A stretch of DNA of 42,119 bases from CAVTWJ01 sp963849485 (GTDB lineage: Bacteria > Oederibacteriota > Muellerivitia > Muellerivitales > Muellerivitaceae), in NCBI GenBank assembly GCA_963849485.1, contig CAWKIF010000137.1:1-42119 (forward strand), written 5' to 3'. The position numbers were made by a program, and so were the translations under genes. Each line of letters begins with the position of its first letter. Position 1 is the first letter of the stretch. Under the pieces are notes generated by a model. The model made no database searches, was not told the DNA's origin, and saw only the letters and a program-made list of their open reading frames with translations. This document shows, piece by piece, positions 7,025 to 14,573 of this stretch.

Positions 7025-7313
7025 GATCACCCGGACCGCCGAGGACGACCTGAGGGAGATTTTGGATTTTATTGGCAAGGACAGCCCGCGCGAAGCGGTA
7101 AAATTCATTTCCCGAATTGAGCAACAAATCACCACGTTGGAGCAATACCCCGAAAGATGCCCTTCTGTTCCGGAAAACGATGTATTAGGGACGGCCTATC
7201 GGCATATCTTGTATGGGGATTACAGGACGATTTTCCGGATTTCCAGAAAAACAGTACTGATCCTTCGAATCCTACATGGTTCCCGTCTATTGGATGATTC
7301 CGCTTTTGAGTGA
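7002..7313 (+). CDS. ParE/RelE-family toxin
   Basis: The 103-residue protein starts at GTG 7002 inside the antitoxin gene. HQVKITRTAEDDLREILDFI is the typical first strand and helix pair of ParE/RelE toxins. The family ending is also present: AYRHILYGDYRTIFRISRKT and VLILRILHGSR, with the Arg-rich beta sheet. ParE-type members poison gyrase, RelE-type members cut mRNA on ribosomes; the sequence alone does not decide, although the ILHGSR ending is common in ParE-like members. It forms one unit with the antitoxin and ends 9 bases before R10. Confidence 0.87.
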   Translation: MPIRHQVKITRTAEDDLREILDFIGKDSPREAVKFISRIEQQITTLEQYPERCPSVPENDVLGTAYRHILYGDYRTIFRISRKTVLILRILHGSRLLDDSAFE

Positions 7314-7322
7314 TAAATGTGC

Positions 7323-7350
7323 TGTCCCCGACGAGGACCTGAAAAAAACT
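7323..7350 (+). repeat. Cassette-boundary palindrome, copy R10
   Basis: TGTCCCCGACGAGGACC, two mismatches in the left half; the right arm is lost to an A-rich stretch. It lies 9 bases after the toxin stop. Confidence 0.65.
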
Positions 7351-7366
7351 GTTGATGTTGTATAAT
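7338..7366 (+). promoter_or_regulatory. Probable promoter of the lipoprotein gene
   Basis: A perfect TATAAT at 7361-7366 lies 35 bases before the lipoprotein ATG. The -35 region would fall at about 7338-7343, within repeat R10, and matches consensus poorly (ACCTGA/CTGAAA). Confidence 0.45.
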
Positions 7367-7401
7367 TCGAAAAACCATTTAAGTTTAAATGTCGAGGGTA
7401 T

Positions 7402-8118
7402 ATGAAAATTCTCATCCTCCTTACCGGAATCCTGCTGGCGATTATTTCCCCATTGGCCTGTAACAAAAACTATTCACTGGGGCCTCTGCCCGGTCCAACC
7501 GCAACACCCACGATCGCCCCGACCGCCACTTGCGCTGTCATCGCCCAACCCCCGCCGACGTCCTCGGGCATTTACTGGGAAGAGGCTTACGTAGCCTCAG
7601 GATCCAATTATGGCTCCCCGGAGTATGACTTCGAATTGTACCAGACGGTGAATGGGACGCCGGATTCCACCTCGGGTGTCACGGTCACGGGAACGGGAAT
7701 TTCCCCGACGGCCCTGGTCTATGGGGGCGCCTATACCATCACCGGGGTGGTTTATGCCAACTACTATGCCCAGGGAAACACGGAAATCACCTCCGGCGGC
7801 ACCTATACCATGACCTCCGTGACCTCCATCGGTACCGCTTCAGCCACAGCGGCCATGGCCGGCTACGCCACCCTCGCTTCCGACGGCTCGGCCGTCACCT
7901 GGGCCGGTTCCGCCACGACCAACTTCTTGGATATCCTTAGTAGTAATTACAGCACGAGTTACAGTTCCTTCAAGTGCTGGATTCCTCCGTCTCCCATTCT
8001 CATCCCTTCAACAGCCTATCCTTCCCATGGGTCTTATTTAGTGGCGGCCGAGAGGAACAATTACACCACCTCCATTAGCGGGGGGGCTGGAATTTTTGAC
8101 GTTTATAACTTGGTCTAA
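7402..8118 (+). CDS. Putative secreted lipoprotein, Gly/Ser/Thr-rich
   Basis: The 238-residue protein has a short lipoprotein signal peptide, KILILLTGILLAIISPLAC, with Cys20 as the lipidation site. A Pro/Thr-rich linker follows (PGPTATPTIAPTAT), much like the linker in the LRR lipoprotein at 9050-10315. The rest is a Gly/Ser/Thr/Tyr-rich beta-type region (SGGTYTMTSVTSIGTASAT) with no family I recognise. It is likely anchored at the outer membrane. The start ATG 7402 is preceded by GAGGGTAT. The frame is intact. No cassette palindrome follows it before the next gene at 8194. Confidence 0.65.
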   Translation: MKILILLTGILLAIISPLACNKNYSLGPLPGPTATPTIAPTATCAVIAQPPPTSSGIYWEEAYVASGSNYGSPEYDFELYQTVNGTPDSTSGVTVTGTGISPTALVYGGAYTITGVVYANYYAQGNTEITSGGTYTMTSVTSIGTASATAAMAGYATLASDGSAVTWAGSATTNFLDILSSNYSTSYSSFKCWIPPSPILIPSTAYPSHGSYLVAAERNNYTTSISGGAGIFDVYNLV

Positions 8119-8193
8119 ATTTACGTCACAGAATAATTTTAGATAATGATCTTATTTAGGAGTCAGGACTGAGTCGTAAAGGAGCAAGACTTT

Positions 8194-8452
8194 TTGAAGC
8201 AATACGTGTGCATTGAAAATTTTTCCCAGGACTGAAAGAAAAGATTTACGAAAGATACCACGCTTACGGCCGAACCCCCCCCGAAGGGTTGTTTTATCTG
8301 AACAGCTGGCTGGAAAAAGACCGCAACCGGTGTTTCCAGTTGATGGAAACCAACGACCCGAAATTGTTCGAGGTTTGGAAGGAAAGCGCCAGGGTTTAGG
8401 GACCATTGAGGTGATCGAAATCGGGGAGAAGCCGTCGAAGGGATCGTCCTAA
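8194..8452 (+). pseudogene. DUF3303-like small protein, frame broken
   Basis: Reading through two single-base breaks (about 8232 and 8395) gives a protein of about 86 residues: KQYVCIENFSQ, then LKEKIYERYHAYGRTPPEGL, FYLNSWLEKDRNRCFQLMET, NDPKLFEVWKESAR and VIEIGEKPSKGSS. The order fits DUF3303 family proteins, small ferredoxin-like-fold proteins of unknown role (G-R-x-P-P-E-G-L followed by W-x-E-x-D...C-F-Q-L-M-E). I chose TTG 8194 because AAGGAG lies nine bases upstream. The gene ends six bases before mobile-element copy 2. Confidence 0.6.
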
Positions 8453-8457
8453 AAGGC

Positions 8458-8604
8458 TTAACAGGATGCTGAAAAAGTCCGTTTCTCGGACTTTTTCACA
8501 TTTACGAACGAGCCACAATGCATAAAAACCTTATTTTCAGTGGCTCGTTCTATCCCATGGCTGTCGACAGGGTGCTGAAAAATACTTTTTCAGCACCCTG
8601 TTAA
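8458..8604 (+). mobile_element. MITE-like element, copy 2 (TTAA-flanked)
   Basis: The element spans 8462-8600 (139 bp, the same length as copy 1) between TTAA at 8458-8461 and 8601-8604. It keeps the same terminal repeats, inner inverted repeat and right-end hairpin. It differs from copy 1 at only a few positions, except that the first hairpin loop is TTTCT rather than AGAAA, the exact reverse complement. Confidence 0.87.
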
Positions 8605-8606
8605 GT

Positions 8607-8668
8607 TGTCCACGACCTGTTTCCCGTAGCTTGAAGAGCGCAGGGTGGACGGGGACCCCCCTTGGACA
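8607..8668 (+). repeat. Cassette-boundary palindrome with internal insertion, copy R11
   Basis: TGTCCACGAC at 8607-8616 and CGGGGACC plus TTGGACA at 8650-8668 make up the standard repeat, split by about 33 unrelated bases. Without mobile-element copy 2 it would begin 11 bases after the DUF3303-like stop. Confidence 0.65.
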
Positions 8669-8700
8669 AAGCACGGAGAGAGGGGTCACCTTATTCCCGT

Positions 8701-8730
8701 AAAAAAAGAGGCTGAATCTCTTTCAGCCTC
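8701..8730 (-). terminator. Intrinsic terminator of the small secreted protein gene
   Basis: Minus-strand hairpin GAGGCTGA/TCAGCCTC (8708-8730) with a 7-base loop, followed on that strand by seven T (8701-8707). Confidence 0.8.
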
Positions 8731-8783
8731 CCAAATACCCGCTAAGTTCTTCAGGGCCCGTCGCTTTAGAAATAGGACGACCC

Positions 8784-9005
8784 CTACCTTTTCGCCACGA
8801 AGGGTGAGACTTGGGGCGCGCCCCTTTGCGCCGTACCCGAGATCTCAACCTTATGTTTTAGTTTCTGGTTATGCCGGGCCTTGACCTGTTCTTGGAACTG
8901 GCTCCTCGTCAGATGGGCCGATTTTTTCACCGCCTGATCCGCCCCGGCGTTTCCAACCGCCGACATCCACACCAGCGTCACGGCCAGCAAGATTCCCTTT
9001 TTCAT
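8784..9005 (-). CDS. Small secreted basic protein, function unknown
   Basis: The 73-residue protein starts with a signal peptide (KKGILLAVTLVWMSAVGNAG, then A-D, cleavage probably after NAGA). The mature part of about 50 residues is rich in Lys, His, Gln and Ser, with no motif I recognise. ATG 9005 is six bases after GGGAGG, a strong ribosome-binding site. The minus-strand order places it after the LRR lipoprotein (44 bases away), and a terminator follows. The two may share a transcript. It is likely periplasmic. Confidence 0.6.
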   Translation of the reverse strand: MKKGILLAVTLVWMSAVGNAGADQAVKKSAHLTRSQFQEQVKARHNQKLKHKVEISGTAQRGAPQVSPFVAKR

Positions 9006-9049
9006 TTCAAACCTCCCTTGAATGAGTTCCGTCGCTTCCCAAACATGTG

Positions 9050-10315
9050 TTAATTGGCAGCCGGGGTGGGGGTGGGTTGCAACACCGCGGTGTAATCCAC
9101 CTCAACCCCGTCGTTCGTGAGCGTCGCGATGACCGTCCCCGCGTTGGCATCGCCCAATGGATCGTTCATCAGGTCAATGTCCCCCTGATAGAAGGAGCCG
9201 CGTCCGTAGGCCGCCGTCAAGGCGTTGATGATATTCAGGCCGGGTTCGTCGCCGAGAAAAAGGTAAATGAGGCCGGACATCCCCGCCACTCCGGAAATAT
9301 CCGTGATCTGGTTGCCGTTCAGGTCCAGGGTGTTCAAGTTCACCATGCCGGACATATTCGGCATGACCGCGATCAGGTTGTTTTCCATGGATATCCATTG
9401 AAGGGAGACGATGGAGGTCACCGGCGACATGTCCGTAATCTTGTTCGAGTCAAAATCCAATCCCGTGAGGTTCTTAAGGCCGGCCAGGTTGGGCAAGGCC
9501 GAAACCTGGTTATCGTCGAAAGAAATCGTTTGGATGGAAGCCAAGAAAGCCAGCGGCGAAACATCCTTAACGGCATTTTGCGAAACGTCCAAATCCGTCA
9601 ATGCGATTAATTGGGACAGGGGAGGCAGGTTCGTTAATTTGTTATTGTAGATAAAAAGGGTTTGGAGGGCTCCCAGGCCGGAGAGAGGGGACATGTCGGC
9701 AATCGAATTGTCGCTCACATCCAGGTAGGTCAGATGGGTCATTCCGGACAAGGAAGATAGGTCCGTGATCATATCCTTGTTTAAAGTAAGGCGGAGAAGA
9801 TTCGTCAATTTGGAGAGCCCCCGGATATCGTTGAGCGGGGTGTTACCCGTGAGGTTCAGTTCTTTTAACCCCGTAAGGTTGGAAATCGGCGAAAGATCGG
9901 TGAGATTGTTCTGTGAAAGGGAGAGGTTCGTTAAAGAGGTGCAATACTCCAGGCCTTCCAGATTGGTGATGTCCGCGTCATTGAGGGTCAAACTGGTGAG
10001 GGTGGCCAGATCCCCCGAGCTGATGGGGTCCGTTTTGGAGGTAATCATTCCGTTCGTGATCAAGATACTTTGAATCGCCGCCAAGAGATTGGCGTCCGGA
10101 ATATTCACATTTGCCACAGGGGTGGAGGTCATGGTGGGGGTCGCCACGGGGGTGGGCGTCAAAACACGCGTGGTCGCGGGGGTGGCCGTGGAGCTTGCCG
10201 GAATCGAAACGGCAGGTGCCATTGGGCCCGTGGTGCTGCACCCCGCAAAAACCAGGGCGAATCCCGTCATCACCAGGGTTCCGAATGCTTTGTTGAAAGT
10301 ATTTTTCTTATTCAT
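9050..10315 (-). CDS. Leucine-rich-repeat lipoprotein, internalin-like
   Basis: The 421-residue protein begins with a lipoprotein signal ending in LVFAGC (Cys25). A Pro/Thr/Ala linker to about residue 68 follows (TRVLTPTPVATPTM). Residues 85-375 hold about 11-12 repeats of 21-22 residues of the SDS22/internalin type, for example LKELNLTGNTPLNDIRGLSK and LTYLDVSDNSIADMSPLSGL. A short tail ends in TPTPAAN. LRR arcs of this kind bind proteins, so a surface-adhesion or scaffold role is likely but not shown. It sits at the cell surface or in the periplasm. The frame is intact. Confidence 0.82.
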   Translation of the reverse strand: MNKKNTFNKAFGTLVMTGFALVFAGCSTTGPMAPAVSIPASSTATPATTRVLTPTPVATPTMTSTPVANVNIPDANLLAAIQSILITNGMITSKTDPISSGDLATLTSLTLNDADITNLEGLEYCTSLTNLSLSQNNLTDLSPISNLTGLKELNLTGNTPLNDIRGLSKLTNLLRLTLNKDMITDLSSLSGMTHLTYLDVSDNSIADMSPLSGLGALQTLFIYNNKLTNLPPLSQLIALTDLDVSQNAVKDVSPLAFLASIQTISFDDNQVSALPNLAGLKNLTGLDFDSNKITDMSPVTSIVSLQWISMENNLIAVMPNMSGMVNLNTLDLNGNQITDISGVAGMSGLIYLFLGDEPGLNIINALTAAYGRGSFYQGDIDLMNDPLGDANAGTVIATLTNDGVEVDYTAVLQPTPTPAAN

Positions 10316-10656
10316 GGCCGCCCTCTAGCTTCGATTGAAAAGTAACAATCTAGGTAAAGCATGGGTCGTGCCATAAAAAAGCGGGGTTTTAAGGCTATTT
10401 CGGGGTGAAATGGGTAATTTTTATGGATAGTTTAAAAAGAGGCTGGGTAGTTTTTACCTAGTTGATGCATGCCTGTTTTCATTGTTTTGGGGGTGGGATA
10501 GAAGAGCCGAAACGAGACGTTCGGCTTTAAATCCTCTTGGGGGGTCCTCACTGGATTTCTAGTCAGGCGCCCGGATGGACCGCTGGGTCGTGCCCACCGG
10601 TCAAGGAAATGGGACTCGGAGGAGACGTGGAGCGGAAGCGCGGGTCCGGGCCGCCC
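10316..10656. other. Intergenic stretch without a gene
   Basis: About 340 bases between two minus-strand genes. I see no credible coding frame. An inverted repeat, AGCCGAA and TTCGGCT (10505-10526, 8-base loop), lies in it and could end the minus-strand transcript of the DUF4403-like gene pair, although its T tail is poor. The proximal part should hold the LRR gene promoter, but no convincing box pair is visible. Confidence 0.5.
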
Positions 10657-10845
10657 TCAGCGCCAGATCAACCAAGCCGCCAGCGATAAGAGGATCGCGG
10701 TCAAAATCCCCGCCAAAATCCACAATAACTTGATCTTCCTTCGAAGGTCCTGGATCACCTGGTTGTCTTTCCAGTTTTTGTAAATCTCGACCCCCTGAAG
10801 GAGAAGGGGCCCGAAAATATTCCTAAAAAAACCCCAATTGAACAT
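10657..10845 (-). CDS. Small single-pass membrane protein
   Basis: I take ATG 10845 as the start (MFNWGFFRNIFGPLLLQGVE), giving 62 residues. A longer frame from 10878 would overlap the upstream gene. An amphipathic N-terminal part and a charged middle (NWKDNQVIQDLRRKIK) precede one hydrophobic segment at the C-terminus (LLWILAGILTAILLSLAAWL), followed by IWR. That order suggests a tail-anchored inner-membrane protein. It lies 13 bases downstream of the DUF4403-like gene and is probably co-transcribed with it. Function unknown. Confidence 0.5.
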   Translation of the reverse strand: MFNWGFFRNIFGPLLLQGVEIYKNWKDNQVIQDLRRKIKLLWILAGILTAILLSLAAWLIWR

Positions 10846-10858
10846 TTCGTTTTCCCGC

Positions 10859-11973
10859 TTATCTCCAAGTAATCTCAAGATCCGCCGTTCCCTTGAGTGA
10901 AACCTGCACTTCCAGCCCTTCGTTGTCCGCGTAACCGTCCAACACTTCGAAAGAGTCCACCTGGGTCCGGAGGCGGATATTGCGGTCCAGGGGCCGGTTG
11001 AGCTTCTTGTTGATCTTCGCCTTAAGAATGTCCATCTTTAAGCCGACGGGGACGATGGCGATCCGGCGCAATTGGTCCTTGAAGTCCGATTTAAACAGGA
11101 GATCGGCGACTTGAAGCATCAAATCCCCGGATTTGATGTCGTATTCCAGGTCCGGCATATCAAACACCCGCCGTTTCGCTAGATATCGGGGGGTTCCCCG
11201 CAGGTAAAGCGTCAACTCGGCGGGCTGGCTGGACAAATTAATGATCAGGGGGTTGTAGGCCACCTTGACCTCGACGATCACCTTGCCTCCCGACCCGTAG
11301 ATTCGGATCCCTTGGATGGTCATATTTCCCGCGCCCGTACCGGGTAAGGCCTTGCCGATGATTCCCATCCGGGGGTCCCGAAAATACCGGTTGGCATCCT
11401 CATAATTAATATGGGTATTGGTCATGGCCTGGAAGATGCCCGGCCCCGGCTGGAAGGGCTGAAGCGGGGGCATTGCCTCGGGGGTAGTCGATGGCATCGG
11501 GCCAAAGAGGATCTCGGGTGAGGCGGACATCTCAACGACCGCGTGCAGGGTCGAGGCCTTCTCCAGGTCGGTTCTCGTCTTTCCGACGCTCAAGGAGGTC
11601 GCCTTGATTAAAAGCCAAAGCTGATCGTCCATTCGGATGGGCGACTCCATCCGCAACCAGAGGGCCTTCAACCGGGACTTGATATAGGCTTCCTGCACCG
11701 TATGGGCAATCCCCCCCTTGATCAGGTTGGCGACATGTTGGAAGGCGCCCCCCCCTTGGGGAAAGGTCACCACGATGGGCAGGCGGATCAAGCCCGGTTT
11801 GACGGGGGGAAAGGTTCGATTGGGCGCGGGCAATACCTTTACCTTTGCTTCCGCCTCCTTAGCGTCGAAAGAGCTATTGCCATGGCGCGAGGGGGCGCAC
11901 CGCAACCCCCCGCCCAAACCGACAGAAGGAGAGTAATAACAACGCGCCCGCGATGGGTAAGGTTCAAGGTCAT
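10859..11973 (-). CDS. DUF4403-like lipoprotein, one frame break near the N-terminus
   Basis: The main frame covers 10859 to about 11890. Its C-terminal 200 residues (FDMPDLEYDIKSGDLMLQVA, and IRLRTQVDSFEVLDGYADNE) look like DUF4403-family proteins, which are lipid-transfer-like envelope proteins of unknown role. The middle has SRLKALWLRMESPIRMDDQL. A lipoprotein signal is present upstream in another frame: MTLNLTHRGRVVITLLL and VWAGGC, from ATG 11973. Removing one C from the C5 run at about 11896 joins it to the main frame. The full product would have about 370 residues, short for DUF4403 (often 450 or more). Family assignment is moderate. Confidence 0.6.
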
Positions 11974-12050
11974 TGATCCCTTAATCGCAAGTATTGTGCC
12001 CTTCCAGACTTTCACCGATTAAGGGGTTAGGCGATTGTGGAGGGTTTTAT

Positions 12051-12091
12051 AGGCGATCAACTTGATCGGGTCTCTATCAGGTTGATCGCCT
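12051..12091. other. Long imperfect hairpin
   Basis: AGGCGATCAACTTGAT and ATCAGGTTGATCGCCT form 16-base arms with one mismatch around a 9-base loop. There is only a weak T/C tail on the plus strand, so termination is uncertain. It separates the DUF4403-like gene start from repeat R12. Confidence 0.6.
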
Positions 12092-12137
12092 CCTCTTCCC
12101 AGGCTTGATTTTCGGGGCCTGAATCGGGGATTTTATC

Positions 12138-12165
12138 TGTCCAAGACGGGGACCAGATCCCACCG
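12138..12165 (+). repeat. Cassette-boundary palindrome, copy R12
   Basis: TGTCCAAGACGGGGACC is followed by GATCCCACCGCA, which resembles the extra segment of the long forms R6 and R7 (TCGCACCGCA). It may be a truncated long form. It opens the second cassette block. Confidence 0.65.
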
Positions 12166-12186
12166 CAAACATTGGAGGCTGGAATC

Positions 12187-12783
12187 ATGAGGAAAATAAT
12201 AGTCTTATCAATGATTACATTAGATGGTGTCATGCAAGCGCCGGGTGGACCTAAAGAGGACCCATCCGGCGGATTCAAATTTGGGGGTTGGGTCGCGCCT
12301 TATGATGACGAAGTTGGCGGTCAGGTCGTGCAAAAAGAGCTGAATCAACCTGTCGATTATCTTTTGGGCCGAAAAACGTTTGAGATTTGGGAATCCTACT
12401 GGCCTCAACACGCGGCATTTTGGCCCGGTATCAATGACGGCACCAAGTTCGTCTTGTCCAAGACCGTGAAAAAGTCCGCCTGGAAAAACTCTGTGTTCCT
12501 CAAAAGCCTGGCCGATATCAAAAAGCTCAAAAATTCAAAAGGTTATGATCTTCAGGTTTGGGGCAGCAGTGAGCTTGTTCAGCTGTTGTTTAAGAATGAT
12601 TTAGTGGATGAACTCCGGCTCAAAATTTACCCGCTGACTCTGGGTAAAGGAAAAAAGTTGTTTGACGGCGGCGCGGCACCGGCGGCCTTTACGTTAACCG
12701 AGAGTCTGGTGACACCCACCGGAGTGATGATCGCCAATTACAAACGGGGTGGAGAAGTCAAAACAGGCACGATCGGAGCCTGA
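12187..12783 (+). CDS. RibD C-terminal domain/DHFR-like reductase, first copy
   Basis: The 198-residue protein begins MRKIIVLSMITLDGVMQAP, the usual opening of single-domain RibD-C/YyaP/YwjB proteins with a dihydrofolate-reductase fold. The mid-part YLLGRKTFEIWESYWPQ, then FVLSKTVKKSAWKNS, and near the C-terminus VWGSSELVQLLFKNDLVDEL and PLTLGKGKKLF are standard for this group and form the NADPH pocket. Physiological substrates are unknown for most members. Start ATG 12187 lies behind TTGGAGG. It is the first gene after R12 and lies 19 bases upstream of a divergent paralogue. Confidence 0.85.
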   Translation: MRKIIVLSMITLDGVMQAPGGPKEDPSGGFKFGGWVAPYDDEVGGQVVQKELNQPVDYLLGRKTFEIWESYWPQHAAFWPGINDGTKFVLSKTVKKSAWKNSVFLKSLADIKKLKNSKGYDLQVWGSSELVQLLFKNDLVDELRLKIYPLTLGKGKKLFDGGAAPAAFTLTESLVTPTGVMIANYKRGGEVKTGTIGA

Positions 12784-12802
12784 GGCACCAAGGGGCAATG
12801 TT

Positions 12803-13354
12803 ATGAGAAAACTAATCGCGGCGATCAATATGACACTGGACGGGTTTTGCGACCACACGGCGGTGATCCCAAGCGACGAAGGGATGCGCTTTTTTAACGA
12901 CCTATTTCGCAACGCGGACACCCTTCTTTACGGAAGGATCACCTATCAACTGATGGAGGATTATTGGCCGGCCATTGTCAAAAACCCAACCGGCGACAAA
13001 CTGGACGATGAATTCGCGGTACTCATCGACAATATCTCAAAGATCGTTTTTTCCCGCACGTTGAAATGGGTGGACTGGAGAAATTCAAGATTGAAATACG
13101 AACTCATTCAAGAAGAGGTTTTAGAGCTAAAACAGCAGTCGGGTAAAAATATTCTAGCGGGCAGCCCCAGTTTAATCGTGGCCTTGGCTAACCTTGGCTT
13201 GGTTGATGAATTTCAGCTTGTCGTTCACCCCGTTATTTCGGGAAGCGGCTTGCCTCTTTTTAAAAATATCAAAGATAGAATTAATCTTAAGCCCTTAAAA
13301 ACAAAAACATTTGATAGCGGAGCGGTTATTCTTTTCTATGAACCGAGGCATTAA
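12803..13354 (+). CDS. RibD C-terminal domain/DHFR-like reductase, second copy
   Basis: The 183-residue protein starts MRKLIAAINMTLDGFCDH with AGGGGC upstream. YGRITYQLMEDYWP and IVFSRTLKWVDWRNSRL match the family's substrate-side elements, and ILAGSPSLIVALANLGLVDE with HPVISGSGLPLF matches the nucleotide-side elements. It is clearly related to the preceding gene only at family level, so it is not a recent duplication. The two have no repeat between them and may form one two-gene unit. Confidence 0.85.
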   Translation: MRKLIAAINMTLDGFCDHTAVIPSDEGMRFFNDLFRNADTLLYGRITYQLMEDYWPAIVKNPTGDKLDDEFAVLIDNISKIVFSRTLKWVDWRNSRLKYELIQEEVLELKQQSGKNILAGSPSLIVALANLGLVDEFQLVVHPVISGSGLPLFKNIKDRINLKPLKTKTFDSGAVILFYEPRH

Positions 13355-13356
13355 CT

Positions 13357-13382
13357 TGTCCTTTTAGCGGGTCGGTCCAGCA
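13357..13382 (+). repeat. Possible decayed cassette-boundary palindrome
   Basis: TGTCC...AGCGGGTCGGTCCAGCA keeps TGTCC and a central GCGGG only. Its place, 2 bases after the stop of the second reductase gene, fits a boundary. Confidence 0.25.
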
Positions 13383-13410
13383 TCATCTGGCGAGGGTCAA
13401 GGGGGAATTA

Positions 13411-13938
13411 ATGGAAGTCAAAGGCGCGGCCTTTTTGTACACATTGGCGGGCCTGATGATCACCTTCGCTGGCTTCTCGGCGCTCTTGCTGAGCGTCCGG
13501 CAGGCGGCCGGGGCGAGGTTGTCGCTGCTTGACGCGTTCCTCGCGAAAACGGTCATGATTCATATTTTCGTTTTGACGGCGGGAGCGCTGCTGCCGGCGC
13601 TAATCGCTCTCTACGACCTACCGGAGAAGTGGATTTGGCAAGGCTCCGCCGTGCTTTTTGCCCTGCCGATGCTGGCTCTTCAGCTCACCTATCCGCGCCG
13701 GCGCCGCCAGGTGGTCGGCCAGGGACCGCCGCTCCCCATCTTCGCGGTTTTCGTTGTGTTGGGATCCCTTGTGACGCTGGCGATGCTCATCTGCGTTTTA
13801 GCGGGCCTTCCCTGCAGCCCCGCGGCCTACATCACGGCCTTGACGATCGATTTCTTTACCGTTGCTTTCGCCTTCCTGACCGCGCTCAAAGTCATTTTGA
13901 AACAACCCATCGAAGTGCCGGAAGATGAGCTATTGTGA
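13411..13938 (+). CDS. Small integral membrane protein, function unknown
   Basis: The 175-residue protein has four likely membrane helices: FLYTLAGLMITFAGFSALLL (residues 8-27), MIHIFVLTAGALLPALIALY, WQGSAVLFALPMLALQL, and a C-terminal pair starting IFAVFVVLGSLVTLAMLICV and followed by ITALTIDFFTVAFAFLTALK. A short basic loop (YPRRRRQ) should be cytoplasmic. I do not recognise the family. GC content is higher than that of the reductase genes before it. GGGGGAATT precedes ATG 13411. Confidence 0.6.
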   Translation: MEVKGAAFLYTLAGLMITFAGFSALLLSVRQAAGARLSLLDAFLAKTVMIHIFVLTAGALLPALIALYDLPEKWIWQGSAVLFALPMLALQLTYPRRRRQVVGQGPPLPIFAVFVVLGSLVTLAMLICVLAGLPCSPAAYITALTIDFFTVAFAFLTALKVILKQPIEVPEDELL

Positions 13939-14025
13939 AGGATTGGGATTTTCCCAGGAATAGTTGTCCATGCAATGGCCGTGAATAGATTAAATTACGG
14001 GTAGGTAGGTTTAATTGAGGAACCA

Positions 14026-14562
14026 ATGAATCTCTCAATAAGGTTGGCAACCCTTAGTGATGCGCCAACCTTGGAAAGGCTTATCCGTGAATCGGCCCAA
14101 AAGTTAGGCCGCCCCGACTATTCGGAAACCCAGATCGAAGCCGCTTTAGGGACGGCTTGGGGGGTCGATTCCGAACTGATAAAAGACGGCACCTATTTTG
14201 TGGTGGAAACGGGCGGTCATTTAGTCGCTTGCGGGGGATGGAGTTACCGCGAAACCCTTTTCGGGGGCGATGGACAGGCTGGCCGGGAATCAAGAAATCT
14301 TGACCCCCTTCGGGATTCGGCGCGGATAAGGGCTTTTTTCGTTCATCCGGATTGGGCCCGCCGTGGGTTAGGCCGTCTCTTGCTGGAAAAATGCGAAGCT
14401 GAAGCAAAAACCCGGGGGTTCAAATCGTTTGAGTTGGTGGCGACCCTGCCGGGTCAGAGGCTTTACCGGAACTTTGGATATAGCGGCGAAAAGAAAACGG
14501 AATATCCGTTGAAAAACGGCATTACGATAGAATTCATCCCGATGAAAAAGGGGACACCCTAA
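14026..14562 (+). CDS. GNAT-family N-acetyltransferase
   Basis: The 178-residue protein starts NLSIRLATLSDAPTLERLI, typical of GNAT enzymes. VETGGHLVACGGWSYRETLF gives the early strands, and RIRAFFVHPDWARRGLGRLL the acetyl-CoA loop (RRGLGR, residues 110-115). LPGQRLYRNFGYSGEK closes the fold with the catalytic-type Tyr. GNAT enzymes move an acetyl group from acetyl-CoA to an amine; the target here is unknown. It ends 11 bases before R13 and is the last plus-strand unit of the second cassette block. Confidence 0.85.
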   Translation: MNLSIRLATLSDAPTLERLIRESAQKLGRPDYSETQIEAALGTAWGVDSELIKDGTYFVVETGGHLVACGGWSYRETLFGGDGQAGRESRNLDPLRDSARIRAFFVHPDWARRGLGRLLLEKCEAEAKTRGFKSFELVATLPGQRLYRNFGYSGEKKTEYPLKNGITIEFIPMKKGTP

Positions 14563-14573
14563 AGGGGTTAGTG

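Noticed and set aside
12026..12032. GTTAGGC, which matches an attC core box
   Set aside because: There is no paired GCCTAAC at the right distance, and the same heptamer also occurs inside the GNAT gene at 14026-14562, as expected by chance.
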